DNA of 64,000 nucleotides from Methanomicrobiales archaeon HGW-Methanomicrobiales-3 (lineage in GTDB: Archaea > Halobacteriota > Methanomicrobia > Methanomicrobiales > Methanospirillaceae). Within the stretch, counting starts at the first letter, position 1; each line of letters opens with the position of its first letter. Location: contig PGYK01000001.1 of NCBI GenBank assembly GCA_002839605.1, forward strand, positions 429,106 to 493,105. Reading direction: 5' to 3'. Below the pieces are notes generated by a model. That model saw nothing but the letters and a program-made list of their open reading frames with translations, was not told the DNA's origin and ran no database searches. Shown piece by piece: positions 1-8,414 of the stretch. The position numbers were made by a program, and so were the translations under genes.

Positions 1-115
1 CCGGACTATCAAAGAAGCAAAACAGAATATCAAGGAGGCGATCTCCCTGTATCTTGAACCCGAAGAGGATATCATTCCCGGTAAAGGGGCAAGAGTCATC
101 GAGGTTGCCGTTTGA
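1..115 (+). CDS. hicB: HicB-family antitoxin, C-terminal part only (cut by window edge)
   Basis: Only the last 37 codons are present, in the frame starting at base 2 and ending at TGA 113-115. The fragment reads as an amphipathic helix with the motif NIKEAISLYLEP, which resembles the helix that ends the HicB partial RNase-H fold, followed by a short strand ending in VIEVAV. Its stop codon overlaps the TTG start of the HicA-like gene, the usual coupled arrangement of hicB-hicA pairs. By family it would bind and neutralise HicA and may repress the operon. The assignment rests mainly on the neighbour, because the N-terminal part is outside the window. Confidence 0.7.
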   Translation, partial: RTIKEAKQNIKEAISLYLEPEEDIIPGKGARVIEVAV

Positions 116-342
116 AACATCTCCCGGTTATTTCCGGAAATGATGCGATACGGGTGCTGACCCGGGCCGGATTTTCTTTTGTACGCCAGAAAGGCAGCCA
201 TGTGCGGATGAAAAAGCAGCTTCCCGATACTACGCTGAACGTGACAATCCCCCTCCACGATGAACTTGACCGGACAACGCTTCGCTCAATCATCAAGGCA
301 GCCGAAATTTCCGAAGAGGAGTTTCTGCATTTGCTGGAATGA
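112..342 (+). CDS. hicA: HicA-family mRNA interferase toxin
   Basis: A 76-residue protein of normal HicA length with the double-stranded-RNA-binding-like fold pattern: an N-terminal KHLPVISG segment, helix, GFSFVRQKGSH and strand. H30 in the GSH motif is the expected catalytic histidine of these ribonucleases. The C-terminal part (IPLHDELDRTTLRSIIKAA) matches the usual HicA ending. Translation starts at TTG 112, overlapping the stop of the preceding antitoxin fragment, so the two are translationally coupled. By family it cleaves mRNA and is held inactive by HicB. Nothing in the sequence suggests inactivation. Confidence 0.88.
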   Translation: MKHLPVISGNDAIRVLTRAGFSFVRQKGSHVRMKKQLPDTTLNVTIPLHDELDRTTLRSIIKAAEISEEEFLHLLE

Positions 343-503
343 TTTTGTGCTGGCTTGGAATAGGCGAGTCTGCCCCCCTGCTGATGCGGGTTGCCCGGCC
401 GCCAAGTCGGGGCCTTGCTGGGAGAGGGAAAGTCGGATTTTTTTTCTGGGTCTTGTTTTCGCAATAGAAAAGGCGTATTGCTGTTTGATGCGTATTTTAA
501 TTT

Positions 504-1340
504 ATGAAAATCGAGTTCAATCTCCTTCTTCTTGGAATTCTTTTTTCAATATTATTTACATTCACATCCGGCTGCATTGCCACTACTGGAATCAACGTTT
601 GTATGGATGCATATTACCATGCTCAATATCCCATGATAGAAAATGAAGGGAATAACATAATCAACAACATCGTGGCTGATACAAGACAATATGGATCAAA
701 CTCAACACGACTAATTAAAATTGCGGATCATATCACAAAAGATTTCACGGATATCTATTGGCCATCCCAGCAAAATGAAAAATATTTTTGTTACTACTCG
801 CCCAGCGATGGAAAAGGCGAATGGATCTGGTGTGCGCCATACAATGGTTTTTTCGGAAAAAATCCTAGGTTATATGGATACATTACAGACAAGCGCGGGG
901 GAGTAAGAACAATCCTCTCGAATGAGCTAGCCTATAATCCAGAATGGATAGCGTATCAGAAAACGGGCGCCTGTGAAGCATTATCCATTTTCTTTAATGA
1001 AACCGCAAACAGATCCGGTTTTGTTACACGAATGGTTCGTTCGGATGGTGCATTTAATTGTGGGGGCCATACTTGGAATGAAGTTTTGATCGATGGCGAA
1101 TGGAAATATTATGATGTTCAACTCTATGGTCAGATTAAAAATTCAACTAAAGCGACAGATTGGTTTGGCAACCAAAGTGATTACGGAATAAAATCTGGTT
1201 CGAATCGATGTGATTTAACTAAATATGGAGTCTATGTTTTTACCTCAGACTCTATTGGGTATGGTGAAAATTTAACTCAGTACTATGATCCATTGAATGA
1301 ATGTCCGCATGGAGTTCATTATCCAAACGATTGTAATTGA
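504..1340 (+). CDS. Secreted lipoprotein-like protein with transglutaminase-like Cys-His-Asp domain
   Basis: 278 residues. The N-terminus is a hydrophobic signal (residues 5-21) ending in TSGC with C24, so it is probably lipid-anchored outside the cell. The second half carries a transglutaminase-like triad layout: C157 in TGACEAL, H189 in GGHTWNEV and D204 in YYDVQ. This is the order and spacing of the transglutaminase/PNGase-like fold, which includes proteases and peptide-amide hydrolases. The substrate is unknown. The gene is markedly AT-rich beside its neighbours (bases 601-660 hold 20 G/C of 60) and favours AAT, ATA and AGA codons, suggesting recent acquisition next to the HicAB pair. The family call is from motif reading only. 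Confidence 0.65.
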   Translation: MKIEFNLLLLGILFSILFTFTSGCIATTGINVCMDAYYHAQYPMIENEGNNIINNIVADTRQYGSNSTRLIKIADHITKDFTDIYWPSQQNEKYFCYYSPSDGKGEWIWCAPYNGFFGKNPRLYGYITDKRGGVRTILSNELAYNPEWIAYQKTGACEALSIFFNETANRSGFVTRMVRSDGAFNCGGHTWNEVLIDGEWKYYDVQLYGQIKNSTKATDWFGNQSDYGIKSGSNRCDLTKYGVYVFTSDSIGYGENLTQYYDPLNECPHGVHYPNDCN

Positions 1341-1473
1341 ATGATGATAAAAAGTTGAGATTATATTGTTCCACCACTGGGGCGCCCCGCGAGGTTGGCG
1401 GCGGTTATCCAATTTGTAAATGGACGTTTGTTATCATTCATATATCCTGAAAATCCTAATTTCCAAGATCACC

Positions 1474-1480
1474 TTTAAGT
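1474..1480 (+). promoter_or_regulatory. Possible TATA element for the L11-L1-L10-L12 operon
   Basis: TTTAAGT lies about 75 bases before the L11 start in a locally AT-rich stretch that follows a noncoding gap (1341-1473). Position and composition fit an archaeal TATA box with a leader of roughly 45-50 bases. No other strong candidate is visible between the preceding gene and L11, but the match is weak. Confidence 0.3.
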
Positions 1481-1550
1481 CATTTCCCATCAATATTTAC
1501 AGACCCAAGCTTGAATCCCTCCAACAGAGGGACGGCATGGTGCAAAGACT

Positions 1551-2027
1551 ATGGCAGAAGTGGTCGAGGTTTTAGTACCCGGCGGAAAGGCTACAGCAGG
1601 TCCCCCATTAGGACCCTCGCTCGGACCACTCGGTATCAACGTGAAGGGAGTCGTAGACGAGATCAACAAGAAGACCGCCTCATTCAACGGAATGCAGGTC
1701 CCGGTCAAGATCGAAGTCGACGCAAAAAAGAACTTCACGGTCACCGTGGGTATCCCCCCGGTGTCGGCACTCATTAAAAAAGAGGCCGGTATCGAGAAAG
1801 GTTCCAAAGAGCCCAACGCCATTGTGGCAGGAAACCTGCCATTCGAGGCCGCTGTCAGAATTGCCAACATGAAACTCGAGAGCATGCTCTCCTACGAGCT
1901 GAAGACTGCCGTCAAGGAAGTCATCGGCACGTGTGTCAGCATCGGAGTAACCGTTGACGGCAAGAAACCCAAAGAGGTTCTCGCCCTCATCGCAGAAGGC
2001 AAGTACGACAGCCAGCTCGCGAAATAA
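1551..2027 (+). CDS. rpl11: Large-subunit ribosomal protein uL11
   Basis: 158 residues, the normal archaeal length. The N-terminus [20 protein letters not shown] with the following GPLGIN is the signature of the uL11 N-terminal domain, which closes the GTPase-associated centre. The C-terminal rRNA-binding domain contains the expected GTCVSIGV segment. It binds the 23S rRNA thiostrepton region together with the uL10-P1 stalk, whose genes follow. First gene of the four-gene stalk operon, with a 56-base gap to uL1. Confidence 0.97.
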   Translation: MAEVVEVLVPGGKATAGPPLGPSLGPLGINVKGVVDEINKKTASFNGMQVPVKIEVDAKKNFTVTVGIPPVSALIKKEAGIEKGSKEPNAIVAGNLPFEAAVRIANMKLESMLSYELKTAVKEVIGTCVSIGVTVDGKKPKEVLALIAEGKYDSQLAK

Positions 2028-2083
2028 ACAGGAGAAAACCATAGGAGATCGAACGATCGGTCGCATAACTATGGAGGAATCTG

Positions 2084-2728
2084 ATGGTTGATAGGGCCAA
2101 AATTTTAGACGCCGTAAAAACGGCGATTGAGAAAGCGCCAGAGCGTAAGTTCTCTGAGAGCATCGATATTACCGTCAATCTCAAGAATATCGATATGGCG
2201 CAGCCGAAGAATCGTATCGACGAGACGATTATGCTCCCCCACGGCACGGGCGAAAAGATCCAGATCTGTGTCATCGGGAAGGGCGACATCGTCACGCAGG
2301 CAAAGGAAGCCAGCGTCGACCTGATCATCGGCCCTGAAGAAGTTGAGCGGCTCGGTGGCGAACCCCGCGAAGCAAGAAAAGTTGCCAGTACCTACCGGTA
2401 CTTCCTTGCAGAAACGGCGGTCATGCCCGGTGTCGGCCGGTACTTAGGTCCCCGGCTCGGTCCGAGGGGCAGAATGCCCATGCCGATCCCGCCGCAGCAG
2501 GACATCCGCCCGATTGTCGAGCGCCTGCGCAACTCGGTGAAGATCCGTACCAAAGACAAGAAGATCTTCTCCACCAAGGTCGGTACAACGGCAATGACGC
2601 CGGAGCAGGTTGCTGAGAACATCGAGACGATCGTCAAGAGGGTAGAATCTGTTCTTGAACAGGGTCCCTTAAACGTCCGGTCCGTCTTTGTCAAGACCAC
2701 CATGGGTCCCGCAGTGAGGCTGGAATAA
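2084..2728 (+). CDS. rpl1: Large-subunit ribosomal protein uL1
   Basis: 214 residues, typical of archaeal uL1. Conserved stretches include PRLGPRGRMPMP and the C-terminal KTTMGPAVRLE. It forms the mobile L1 stalk and binds 23S rRNA near the E site. In Methanococcus it also represses its own operon by binding its mRNA shortly after the start codon, and a perfect hairpin lies at that position here (separate entry). The start is supported by GGAGG about seven bases upstream of ATG. Its TAA stop shares one base with the uL10 ATG. Confidence 0.97.
   Translation: MVDRAKILDAVKTAIEKAPERKFSESIDITVNLKNIDMAQPKNRIDETIMLPHGTGEKIQICVIGKGDIVTQAKEASVDLIIGPEEVERLGGEPREARKVASTYRYFLAETAVMPGVGRYLGPRLGPRGRMPMPIPPQQDIRPIVERLRNSVKIRTKDKKIFSTKVGTTAMTPEQVAENIETIVKRVESVLEQGPLNVRSVFVKTTMGPAVRLE
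2110..2125 (+). promoter_or_regulatory. Hairpin early in rpl1, candidate uL1 autoregulatory site
   Basis: CGCCGT, loop AAAA, ACGGCG: a perfect six-pair stem with a four-base loop, 27-42 bases into the uL1 coding sequence. Methanococcus uL1 is known to bind its own mRNA about 30 bases downstream of the start codon. Position agrees. The internal loop of the known uL1 site has not been matched here, so this is a candidate only. Confidence 0.4.
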
Positions 2729-3576
2729 TGGCGTTATATACCCACCACCTCCCCGCGTGGAAACATGACGAGGTCGAAGAGATCAAGAAGAACGCAAAAG
2801 AGTACAAGCTCATCGGGCTTGTCGACATGTACGGGATCCCCGCCCAGCAGATGCAGCAGATCCGCCGGAACCTCCGCGGAAAGGCTGTCATCAAGATGAC
2901 GCGGAACACCCTCATCACGCACGCGTTCAACGAGATCGGCGGAGAAGTCGGGAAACTGACCAAGTACCTCTCCGGCCACTCGGCGATCATCTTCACCAAC
3001 GACAACCCGTTCAAGCTCTTCAAGCAGCTCGAGAAGACCAAGACCAAGATGGCGGCAAAGCCCGGTGAGAAAGCGCCGGAGGACATCGTCATCGAGAAGG
3101 GTCCCACGAGCTTCAAGCCGGGCCCGATTGTCGGCGAGCTCCAGCAGGCCGGCATCCCCGCAGCAATCGAGAGCGGCAAGGTCAAGATCAAGGAGACCAA
3201 GACCGTTGTCAAGAAAGGCGGCGTCATCTCGGCAAAACTTGCAGCAGTGCTCGCAAAACTCGATATCAAGCCCATGGACGTAGGACTTGCCCTGCAGGTC
3301 GCGTACCATGATGGCGGGATCTTCGAGCCTTCGGTACTGGCAGTTGACGAGACGGTCATCCTCGGACAGATCGCACTTGCCAGCAGGCAGGCACTCGCCC
3401 TCTCGGTCGAAGCAGCAATCCCGACGAAGGACTCGATGGATGCAATCCTGATTAAGGCAGTCAGGGATGCACGCGGCGTTGCAATCGAAGCCGCAATCTA
3501 CGAGAAAGACGTTGTCGATGCGATTATCGGTAAAGCCACACGAGAAAGCCAGGTCCTCAAGACCCTGGTAAAATAA
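2728..3576 (+). CDS. rpl10: Ribosomal stalk base protein uL10 (P0)
   Basis: 282 residues. The N-terminal half is the rRNA-binding uL10 domain, including KNAKEYKLIGLVDMYGIPA and the GHSAIIFTNDNPF segment. The C-terminal half carries the archaeal insertion and the long helical tail that binds P1 dimers. The protein is shorter than homologues that keep an acidic P-type tail: it ends in RESQVLKTLVK and lacks the charged EEK-rich peptide. It anchors the P1 dimers encoded next and recruits elongation factors. It overlaps the uL1 stop by one base, implying translational coupling. Confidence 0.96.
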   Translation: MALYTHHLPAWKHDEVEEIKKNAKEYKLIGLVDMYGIPAQQMQQIRRNLRGKAVIKMTRNTLITHAFNEIGGEVGKLTKYLSGHSAIIFTNDNPFKLFKQLEKTKTKMAAKPGEKAPEDIVIEKGPTSFKPGPIVGELQQAGIPAAIESGKVKIKETKTVVKKGGVISAKLAAVLAKLDIKPMDVGLALQVAYHDGGIFEPSVLAVDETVILGQIALASRQALALSVEAAIPTKDSMDAILIKAVRDARGVAIEAAIYEKDVVDAIIGKATRESQVLKTLVK

Positions 3577-3609
3577 TATTTGAGATTAACAAACATTAGG
3601 TGAACTACG

Positions 3610-3918
3610 ATGGAATATATCTACGCAGCACTTCTCCTCCACAAGGCAGGAAAGAAGGTCGATGAGAACGGCGTCAAGGCAGTCCTGACCGCCGCAGGTG
3701 TAGCAGCAGACGACTCACGCATCAAGGCGCTCATTGCAGCACTCGATGGCGTCAACATTGAGGAAGCAATCAAGGCAGCAGCAGCAGCCCCGGTCGCCGT
3801 TGCAGCAGCAGCACCCGCAGCAGCAGGCGCAGCACCCGCCAAGGAAGAGGCAAAGGAAGAGGACAAGAAGGCAGAAGAAGAGAGCGGCATGGCAGGGCTC
3901 GGTGCCCTGTTCGGCTAA
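3610..3918 (+). CDS. rpl12: Ribosomal stalk protein P1 (archaeal L12)
   Basis: 102 residues with the three classic parts: N-terminal helical dimerisation domain ([20 protein letters not shown]), an alanine-rich hinge around residues 57-80, and the acidic C-terminal tail ending in [12 protein letters not shown], which contacts factor GTPases. Last gene of the uL11 operon, preceded by AGGTGA at Shine-Dalgarno distance. A T-rich run follows the stop. Confidence 0.97.
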   Translation: MEYIYAALLLHKAGKKVDENGVKAVLTAAGVAADDSRIKALIAALDGVNIEEAIKAAAAAPVAVAAAAPAAAGAAPAKEEAKEEDKKAEEESGMAGLGALFG

Positions 3919-3920
3919 AT

Positions 3921-3943
3921 CTTTTTTTTCTTCTTATTCTTCA
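3921..3943 (+). terminator. T-rich terminator after rpl12
   Basis: C followed by eight T and then TTCTTATTCTTC directly after the P1 stop. Oligo-T tracts of this kind end archaeal transcripts without needing a hairpin. Confidence 0.6.
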
Positions 3944-3957
3944 GGGTATTCTGTTCT

Positions 3958-3991
3958 AAAAAAAATTTCCGGGTGAGCGAAGCGGCCGGAA
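3958..3991 (-). terminator. Hairpin plus T-run terminator for the minus-strand gene at 4007-4528
   Basis: Read on the minus strand, TTCCGG and CCGGAA (3967-3972 and 3986-3991) form a six-pair stem over a 13-base loop. It is followed by eight T (complement of the A run 3958-3965). It lies just after the stop of the Zn-ribbon membrane protein. Confidence 0.6.
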
Positions 3992-4006
3992 CCCGACCCT
4001 GTTGTG

Positions 4007-4528
4007 TCACCCCATCCCCAGCGCAACGGCCGGAAAGAGTTTTGCCAGGTACACCATGTTCGGTTCGCCCGTCAAAATGTGCAGGCCGGCAACCAGCGCA
4101 AGCAGTCCCAGTTCCGCATAGAAAGGGTAACTGATCCCGGCGTATGACCGCTCGCATCGGCTGATTTTCCGGGAGGTGTAGAGCGCCTCGATGATTGCAA
4201 CAATCCAGATACCTAAAAAAATCTGGCTGTTGTACGGGGTTGCGATGTACCCGAACGAGATGAGGAGGAACGAGAGGAAGAAGAGAATGCCCTTTGTGGT
4301 GTCGCCGTTGTAGAACTGACCCAGCCCGACACCTATGAACGACAGGACGAGCGTTATCCCGATCTTCGGGAGCCCGACAACGTATATCTCCGGTTTGTGG
4401 CTTGAAGGAGCGTCCAGTGCGTTCTGGTCGGTAAATTTCCGGTGGCAGGCACGGCAGAAGTACTCGTCGTACGTGAACATTGCCCCGCAATACGGGCATT
4501 TTCGCCCGATCTGCTCCTTGCTTGCCAT
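4007..4528 (-). CDS. Zinc-ribbon membrane protein with TM2-like helices
   Basis: 173 residues. An N-terminal zinc ribbon with two CxxC knuckles (CPYC near residue 11 and CRAC near residue 30) is followed by about four hydrophobic helices. The first is LSFIGVGLGQFYNGDTTKG, typical of the TM2/DUF5683 style of small membrane proteins. Function is unknown; a zinc ribbon facing the cytoplasm plus a small helical bundle suggests a scaffold or sensor. It is a single gene with its own terminator, convergent with the ribosomal operon. Confidence 0.75.
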   Translation of the reverse strand: MASKEQIGRKCPYCGAMFTYDEYFCRACHRKFTDQNALDAPSSHKPEIYVVGLPKIGITLVLSFIGVGLGQFYNGDTTKGILFFLSFLLISFGYIATPYNSQIFLGIWIVAIIEALYTSRKISRCERSYAGISYPFYAELGLLALVAGLHILTGEPNMVYLAKLFPAVALGMG

Positions 4529-4634
4529 TATTAGAGAGAATATTAAAAAACGAGACTACATAGAGTTTGTGGAAAAATAACCAGTTTTATGCGGAAAAAA
4601 TGAAATTTCCCGTGAACCCGTCCCGGTTCTACAC

Positions 4635-5633
4635 TCATACCGGCATGCCGGTATAGATGTTGTGCTTGGTTGCCATGATCTTTACCCGCAGCTGACCGGA
4701 CAGCTTCGTGCAGTTGTAAACCGAGACCACGCGGTTGTTCGCAACGCCGAGCATCTCGCCATGGATCCAGCCCGGCGCCCGGATCTCAACCGTCACTTTA
4801 TCGCCTTTCTGCATCGTGAGGGGTACAAACTGCTGCCGCCGGGTCCCAAAGTCCCGTTCCATGTCAAGCCGGAGGGGGATCTTTGCCTCCTCTTCCCAGG
4901 GTTTGATGCTCCGGTTAAAGAACTGCCACCAGCTCTGGGCTTTCACACCTTTGGGCGACCGGCCGTACCGGTAGTGCTCGAACTTCTGGATCCCGAGCGG
5001 CGGGAAGCGTTTTCCCGCACCGATCTCCTGTGCAAACCGGATAAGTTTTGGGATCTCGGCATCATTGATCCCCGGAATGTAGACCGGGGCAACGAGGAGG
5101 TCGATTGTACTGGCAGTGATCTCCTTTGCGGTTGCGACGATAGTGTTCACATCGTACCAGTCCACCCCGGCCAGCATGCGCGAGAGTTCCGGGTCGAGGG
5201 CATGGAGGGAGAGGTTGATCCGGTCGAGACCGGCGGACTCCAGCGCTGCGATCTTTTTTGAATCGAGAAGGGTGCCATTCGTCTGGACGGAGATTGTCCT
5301 GACCTCATCGATCGTTCTGAGTGCAGCTACCAGGCGGGGAAGGTCATGGTACATCAGCGGCTCACCGGGAGAGTCGATGTGGCACTCCACCCCCGGCCCC
5401 TTGAACCCCGCGATCTCCCGGATTGCTTCTATAAGGTAATCGGTCTCTACCTCATAGCTCGTTGCCCGGGTTTTTGACTGCGGACCCGCATCCACCGAGC
5501 AGAACGGGCAGTTGATGTTGCACCCGCAGCTGGGCCGGACCTGCAACAGGCTCGTGCCCCGGTCGATGACCCCGAAATAGAGCGAGCCCATCAGCGGGAT
5601 ATCCGACTCGCGGGTGATCCTGACGTGTGTCAT
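4635..5633 (-). CDS. Radical SAM enzyme of the archaeal COG2100 type, with C-terminal TRAM-like domain
   Basis: 332 residues. The cluster motif is C38-x3-C42-x2-C45 (CNINCPFC), which binds the [4Fe-4S] that cleaves S-adenosylmethionine. The GEPLMY and QTNGT segments are typical radical SAM strand motifs. The last ~60 residues (GDKVTVEIRAPGWIHGE onward) look like a small beta-barrel of the TRAM/OB sort, which would fit an RNA substrate, although none is known to me. It lies 27 bases downstream of the coiled-coil gene and probably shares a transcript with it and HypF. The exact reaction cannot be read from sequence. Confidence 0.8.
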   Translation of the reverse strand: MTHVRITRESDIPLMGSLYFGVIDRGTSLLQVRPSCGCNINCPFCSVDAGPQSKTRATSYEVETDYLIEAIREIAGFKGPGVECHIDSPGEPLMYHDLPRLVAALRTIDEVRTISVQTNGTLLDSKKIAALESAGLDRINLSLHALDPELSRMLAGVDWYDVNTIVATAKEITASTIDLLVAPVYIPGINDAEIPKLIRFAQEIGAGKRFPPLGIQKFEHYRYGRSPKGVKAQSWWQFFNRSIKPWEEEAKIPLRLDMERDFGTRRQQFVPLTMQKGDKVTVEIRAPGWIHGEMLGVANNRVVSVYNCTKLSGQLRVKIMATKHNIYTGMPV

Positions 5634-5660
5634 GAAAAGAAGATCCGTAAGATCCCGGAA

Positions 5661-6089
5661 TCAGGCCCCGTCCTTTTTAATGCGGCAGCCGATCCACTCC
5701 CCGCGGTCCATCTCCGGGGCCGGGTTCTCCATCCGCGCAAAGACGAACGCAAACGCCTCCACATCCACCGGCATCCTGCCGTTCTTTTTGCAGAAATTTA
5801 CAAAAGCATCGTACATGTGCTCAAACGGGACGCGTGCATCCACATCCCCGACGAGCATCTCCTCGTGGAACCGCCAGATCCCCTCGAACTCCCGCTCATC
5901 GTCAACCAGCTGGCGGGTGATCTCAAGATCAACCGCCTCCACTGCATCCTGCTTCCGTGATGCCGTTTCCAGGTCCTGGTAGTAATCCGTCACAACGGCG
6001 AGGCCCTGCCGGAGATCATTGAGCTCCTGCTCAAGGTTTTTGAGTTTCTTCTCCTGTTCCGGAGGCTGATCGGAGGTGTCCGTCACCAT
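5661..6089 (-). CDS. Hypothetical coiled-coil protein with primase-C-terminus-like winged helix
   Basis: 142 residues. Residues 10-55 are a charged coiled coil (EKKLKNLEQELNDLRQGL and on). Residues ~85-125 contain YDAFVNFCKKNGRMPVDVEA, which resembles the winged-helix segment at the end of P4/D5-type primases (pattern LYeaYxxWCeenG). That likeness is by eye only. It lies between HypF (57-base gap) and the radical SAM gene in the same direction, so probably one operon. I cannot assign a function. Confidence 0.65.
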   Translation of the reverse strand: MVTDTSDQPPEQEKKLKNLEQELNDLRQGLAVVTDYYQDLETASRKQDAVEAVDLEITRQLVDDEREFEGIWRFHEEMLVGDVDARVPFEHMYDAFVNFCKKNGRMPVDVEAFAFVFARMENPAPEMDRGEWIGCRIKKDGA

Positions 6090-6146
6090 TGATCTCCTTT
6101 TTTCTTTTCAGGACAGATAAAGTGCGCGAATGTACCGGTGCGGATG

Positions 6147-8375
6147 TCATTCCTGCAACATTTTTCCCGCATACATGCACTGGCCAAACGAGACGCAGCC
6201 GTCGCCGAGCGGGTACTCGTTGTTGATGATGCAGGTAAATCCCCGGGCAATGATCTCGCGCCGGATCGTTTCGCGGATGGCATGGTTGTAGGCAACCCCG
6301 CCGGAGAGCGCGATCTTCTTCATCCCATCCCGCTCTGCTGCACGGATTGCCATCTGTGCAATCCCGCGGGCAAGGTTGAACTGGAACGAGGCAGCGATGT
6401 CGCAGGCAACCTGCCGGTCACCGGCGCGTGCATCCATCATCCGGTCAAACGCGGTCTCCATGAGGGCCCGGCCGGAGAGCATCCCGCACCCCGCATCCGT
6501 TGTTGTGACGAGATCCCAGGTCTCGGCTGTACCGGCAGCAGCGGCGGATTCAAGTTTCATTGCCGGCTCTCCATCGTAGGACCGCTCGCGGCAGATCCCG
6601 AGAAGTGCCGATGCCGCGTCAAGGAGCCGGCCGGTGCTCGTGGTCCGGCTGACATTGAAATCCCGTTCCACCTGCTGGCTGAGCAGCCGGAGTTCCACAT
6701 CGCCCCAGCCCCGCAAGGCAAGGAGGGATAGCACCCGCTCGTCCGGCAGTACGCCGTAGAGCATCCGCTCGGGGAACCGGGTCGCAAGATCGCCGCCGGG
6801 CATGGCAACCGGTTCAAGGTGGGCTACCCGGCGCAGGTCCGGCACCTGGCCGCTGAAGATCTCCGAGCCCCAGATCGTGCCATCGTCGCCATACCCAACG
6901 CCATCGATGGCAATCCCGATGCAGGGCTCAACCGTCGCTGCCGCGATATGGGCCCGGTGGTGCTGGACGGGGATGAGTTCGAGGCCATGGTCGCTTGCGA
7001 TCTCCCGGGCAAACCGGGTGGAGAGGAACTGGGGGTGGAGATCGTGGGCCACAACATCGAACGTTGCGCCAAGAACCCGCTGGAGGTTCCGGATCGTCTC
7101 CTCAAGGTAATCGAGCGTTGCGGGGTTGCGGACATTCCCGACATGCGGGGAGGTGACCGCAAACCCGTTCCTGTAGATGGTGGCGTTCGCGTTCAGCTCA
7201 GGGCCGACTGCAAGGATGCAGCGATCCCCGAGACTCACGGCAGTCCGTTTCGGGGCAATCCCCCGCGAGAGCCGGATGATCTGGGAATCGCGCATCACCG
7301 AATCGTCGCACCGGTTCACGATCGGGCGGTTGTGGGTGAGGAAGAAGTCCACGCTGTTATGCAGTTTTGCCATCGCGTGGTCGATATCGGTGATCATCGG
7401 GTAGCCGGGCATGTTGGCGCTCGTCATGATCAGGAGCGGGTGCTTAAGGCTTGCAAAGAGGAGATGGTGGAGGCCGGTGTACGGCAGCATGCACCCGATC
7501 GTGTGGAGGTTACTGATGCCGGCATGGGCGGTATGGTCGCGCTTTTCGAGCACCAGGATCGGGTGGACGGGGCCTTCGAGCAGGCGCCGTTCATCGGGTG
7601 ATACCCTTGCAAGCCGGTCAAGATGATCAGGACGGACCATGATCGCAAACGGCTGCTCGGTCCGGCCGAGCCGTTTTTTGAGTTCGCCCGCAGACTCTTC
7701 CGTGCAGGCAAGGTGGAACCCGCCGATCCCCCGCATGGCGAGGATCCGCCCGGCATCCAGCAGGGTTGCCGCCTCCCGCACGGGATCGGCACACTTCACC
7801 TTCCGCCCGGTCTTATCATAAAGGGTCAGGTCCGGTCCGCAGGCAGTGCAGGCAATGGTCTGGGCATGATGGCGCCGGGAGTGCGGATCGCCATATTCTG
7901 CCGCGCAGGACGCGCACAGTAAAAATTCGTCCATCGAGGTCCGCTCGCGGTCGTATGGGATGGTGCGGATGATACTGTACCGGGGTCCGCAGTTCACGCA
8001 CGACGTTGCCCAGTAGTTCTCGTACCGCCCGCCGCAGGTGAAGATATCCTGAATGCACTGGTCGCAGATAGCAATGTCCGGCGGGATCATACCGGTGAAG
8101 GAACCGGTCCCGCTCTCAAGAATGACAAAACCGTCCGGGATTTCCCGGTCGGTTGCGGCAATCTCAACCGAATCGATGCGGGAGAGCGGGGGGCCCCGGC
8201 GAATCGCGGTGACAAACTCGTCAAATCGCTCCCCGCGGGCATAAATCTCGACCTCGCTTCCGAGATTCTTCACCGAGCCGGCGATGCCAAGGCTGGCAGC
8301 CCTGGCGTACACAAACGGGCGGAACCCGACTCCCTGAACAATACCTTTGATCGTGATCCTGCCGGTTTTCTGCAT
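6147..8375 (-). CDS. hypF: Hydrogenase maturation carbamoyltransferase HypF
   Basis: 742 residues from the ATG at 8375, which places the acylphosphatase domain (GIVQGVGFRPFVYARA) at residues 11-26 as in other HypF. Zinc-finger pairs follow at C104/C107, C126/C129, C154/C157 and C176/C179, then a YrdC-like domain (~195-375) and a Kae1-like C-terminal domain containing HHRAH. HypF uses carbamoyl phosphate and ATP to make thiocarbamate on HypE, the source of the CN ligands of [NiFe] hydrogenases, which methanogens need for Frh, Mvh and Ech. No other hyp gene is in the window. A start 23 codons further upstream exists but is not homologous to the family. Confidence 0.95.
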   Translation of the reverse strand: MQKTGRITIKGIVQGVGFRPFVYARAASLGIAGSVKNLGSEVEIYARGERFDEFVTAIRRGPPLSRIDSVEIAATDREIPDGFVILESGTGSFTGMIPPDIAICDQCIQDIFTCGGRYENYWATSCVNCGPRYSIIRTIPYDRERTSMDEFLLCASCAAEYGDPHSRRHHAQTIACTACGPDLTLYDKTGRKVKCADPVREAATLLDAGRILAMRGIGGFHLACTEESAGELKKRLGRTEQPFAIMVRPDHLDRLARVSPDERRLLEGPVHPILVLEKRDHTAHAGISNLHTIGCMLPYTGLHHLLFASLKHPLLIMTSANMPGYPMITDIDHAMAKLHNSVDFFLTHNRPIVNRCDDSVMRDSQIIRLSRGIAPKRTAVSLGDRCILAVGPELNANATIYRNGFAVTSPHVGNVRNPATLDYLEETIRNLQRVLGATFDVVAHDLHPQFLSTRFAREIASDHGLELIPVQHHRAHIAAATVEPCIGIAIDGVGYGDDGTIWGSEIFSGQVPDLRRVAHLEPVAMPGGDLATRFPERMLYGVLPDERVLSLLALRGWGDVELRLLSQQVERDFNVSRTTSTGRLLDAASALLGICRERSYDGEPAMKLESAAAAGTAETWDLVTTTDAGCGMLSGRALMETAFDRMMDARAGDRQVACDIAASFQFNLARGIAQMAIRAAERDGMKKIALSGGVAYNHAIRETIRREIIARGFTCIINNEYPLGDGCVSFGQCMYAGKMLQE

Positions 8376-8414
8376 GATTCTGTCGCAAAAATTTATTGAT
8401 ACTCGCGGGGATAT

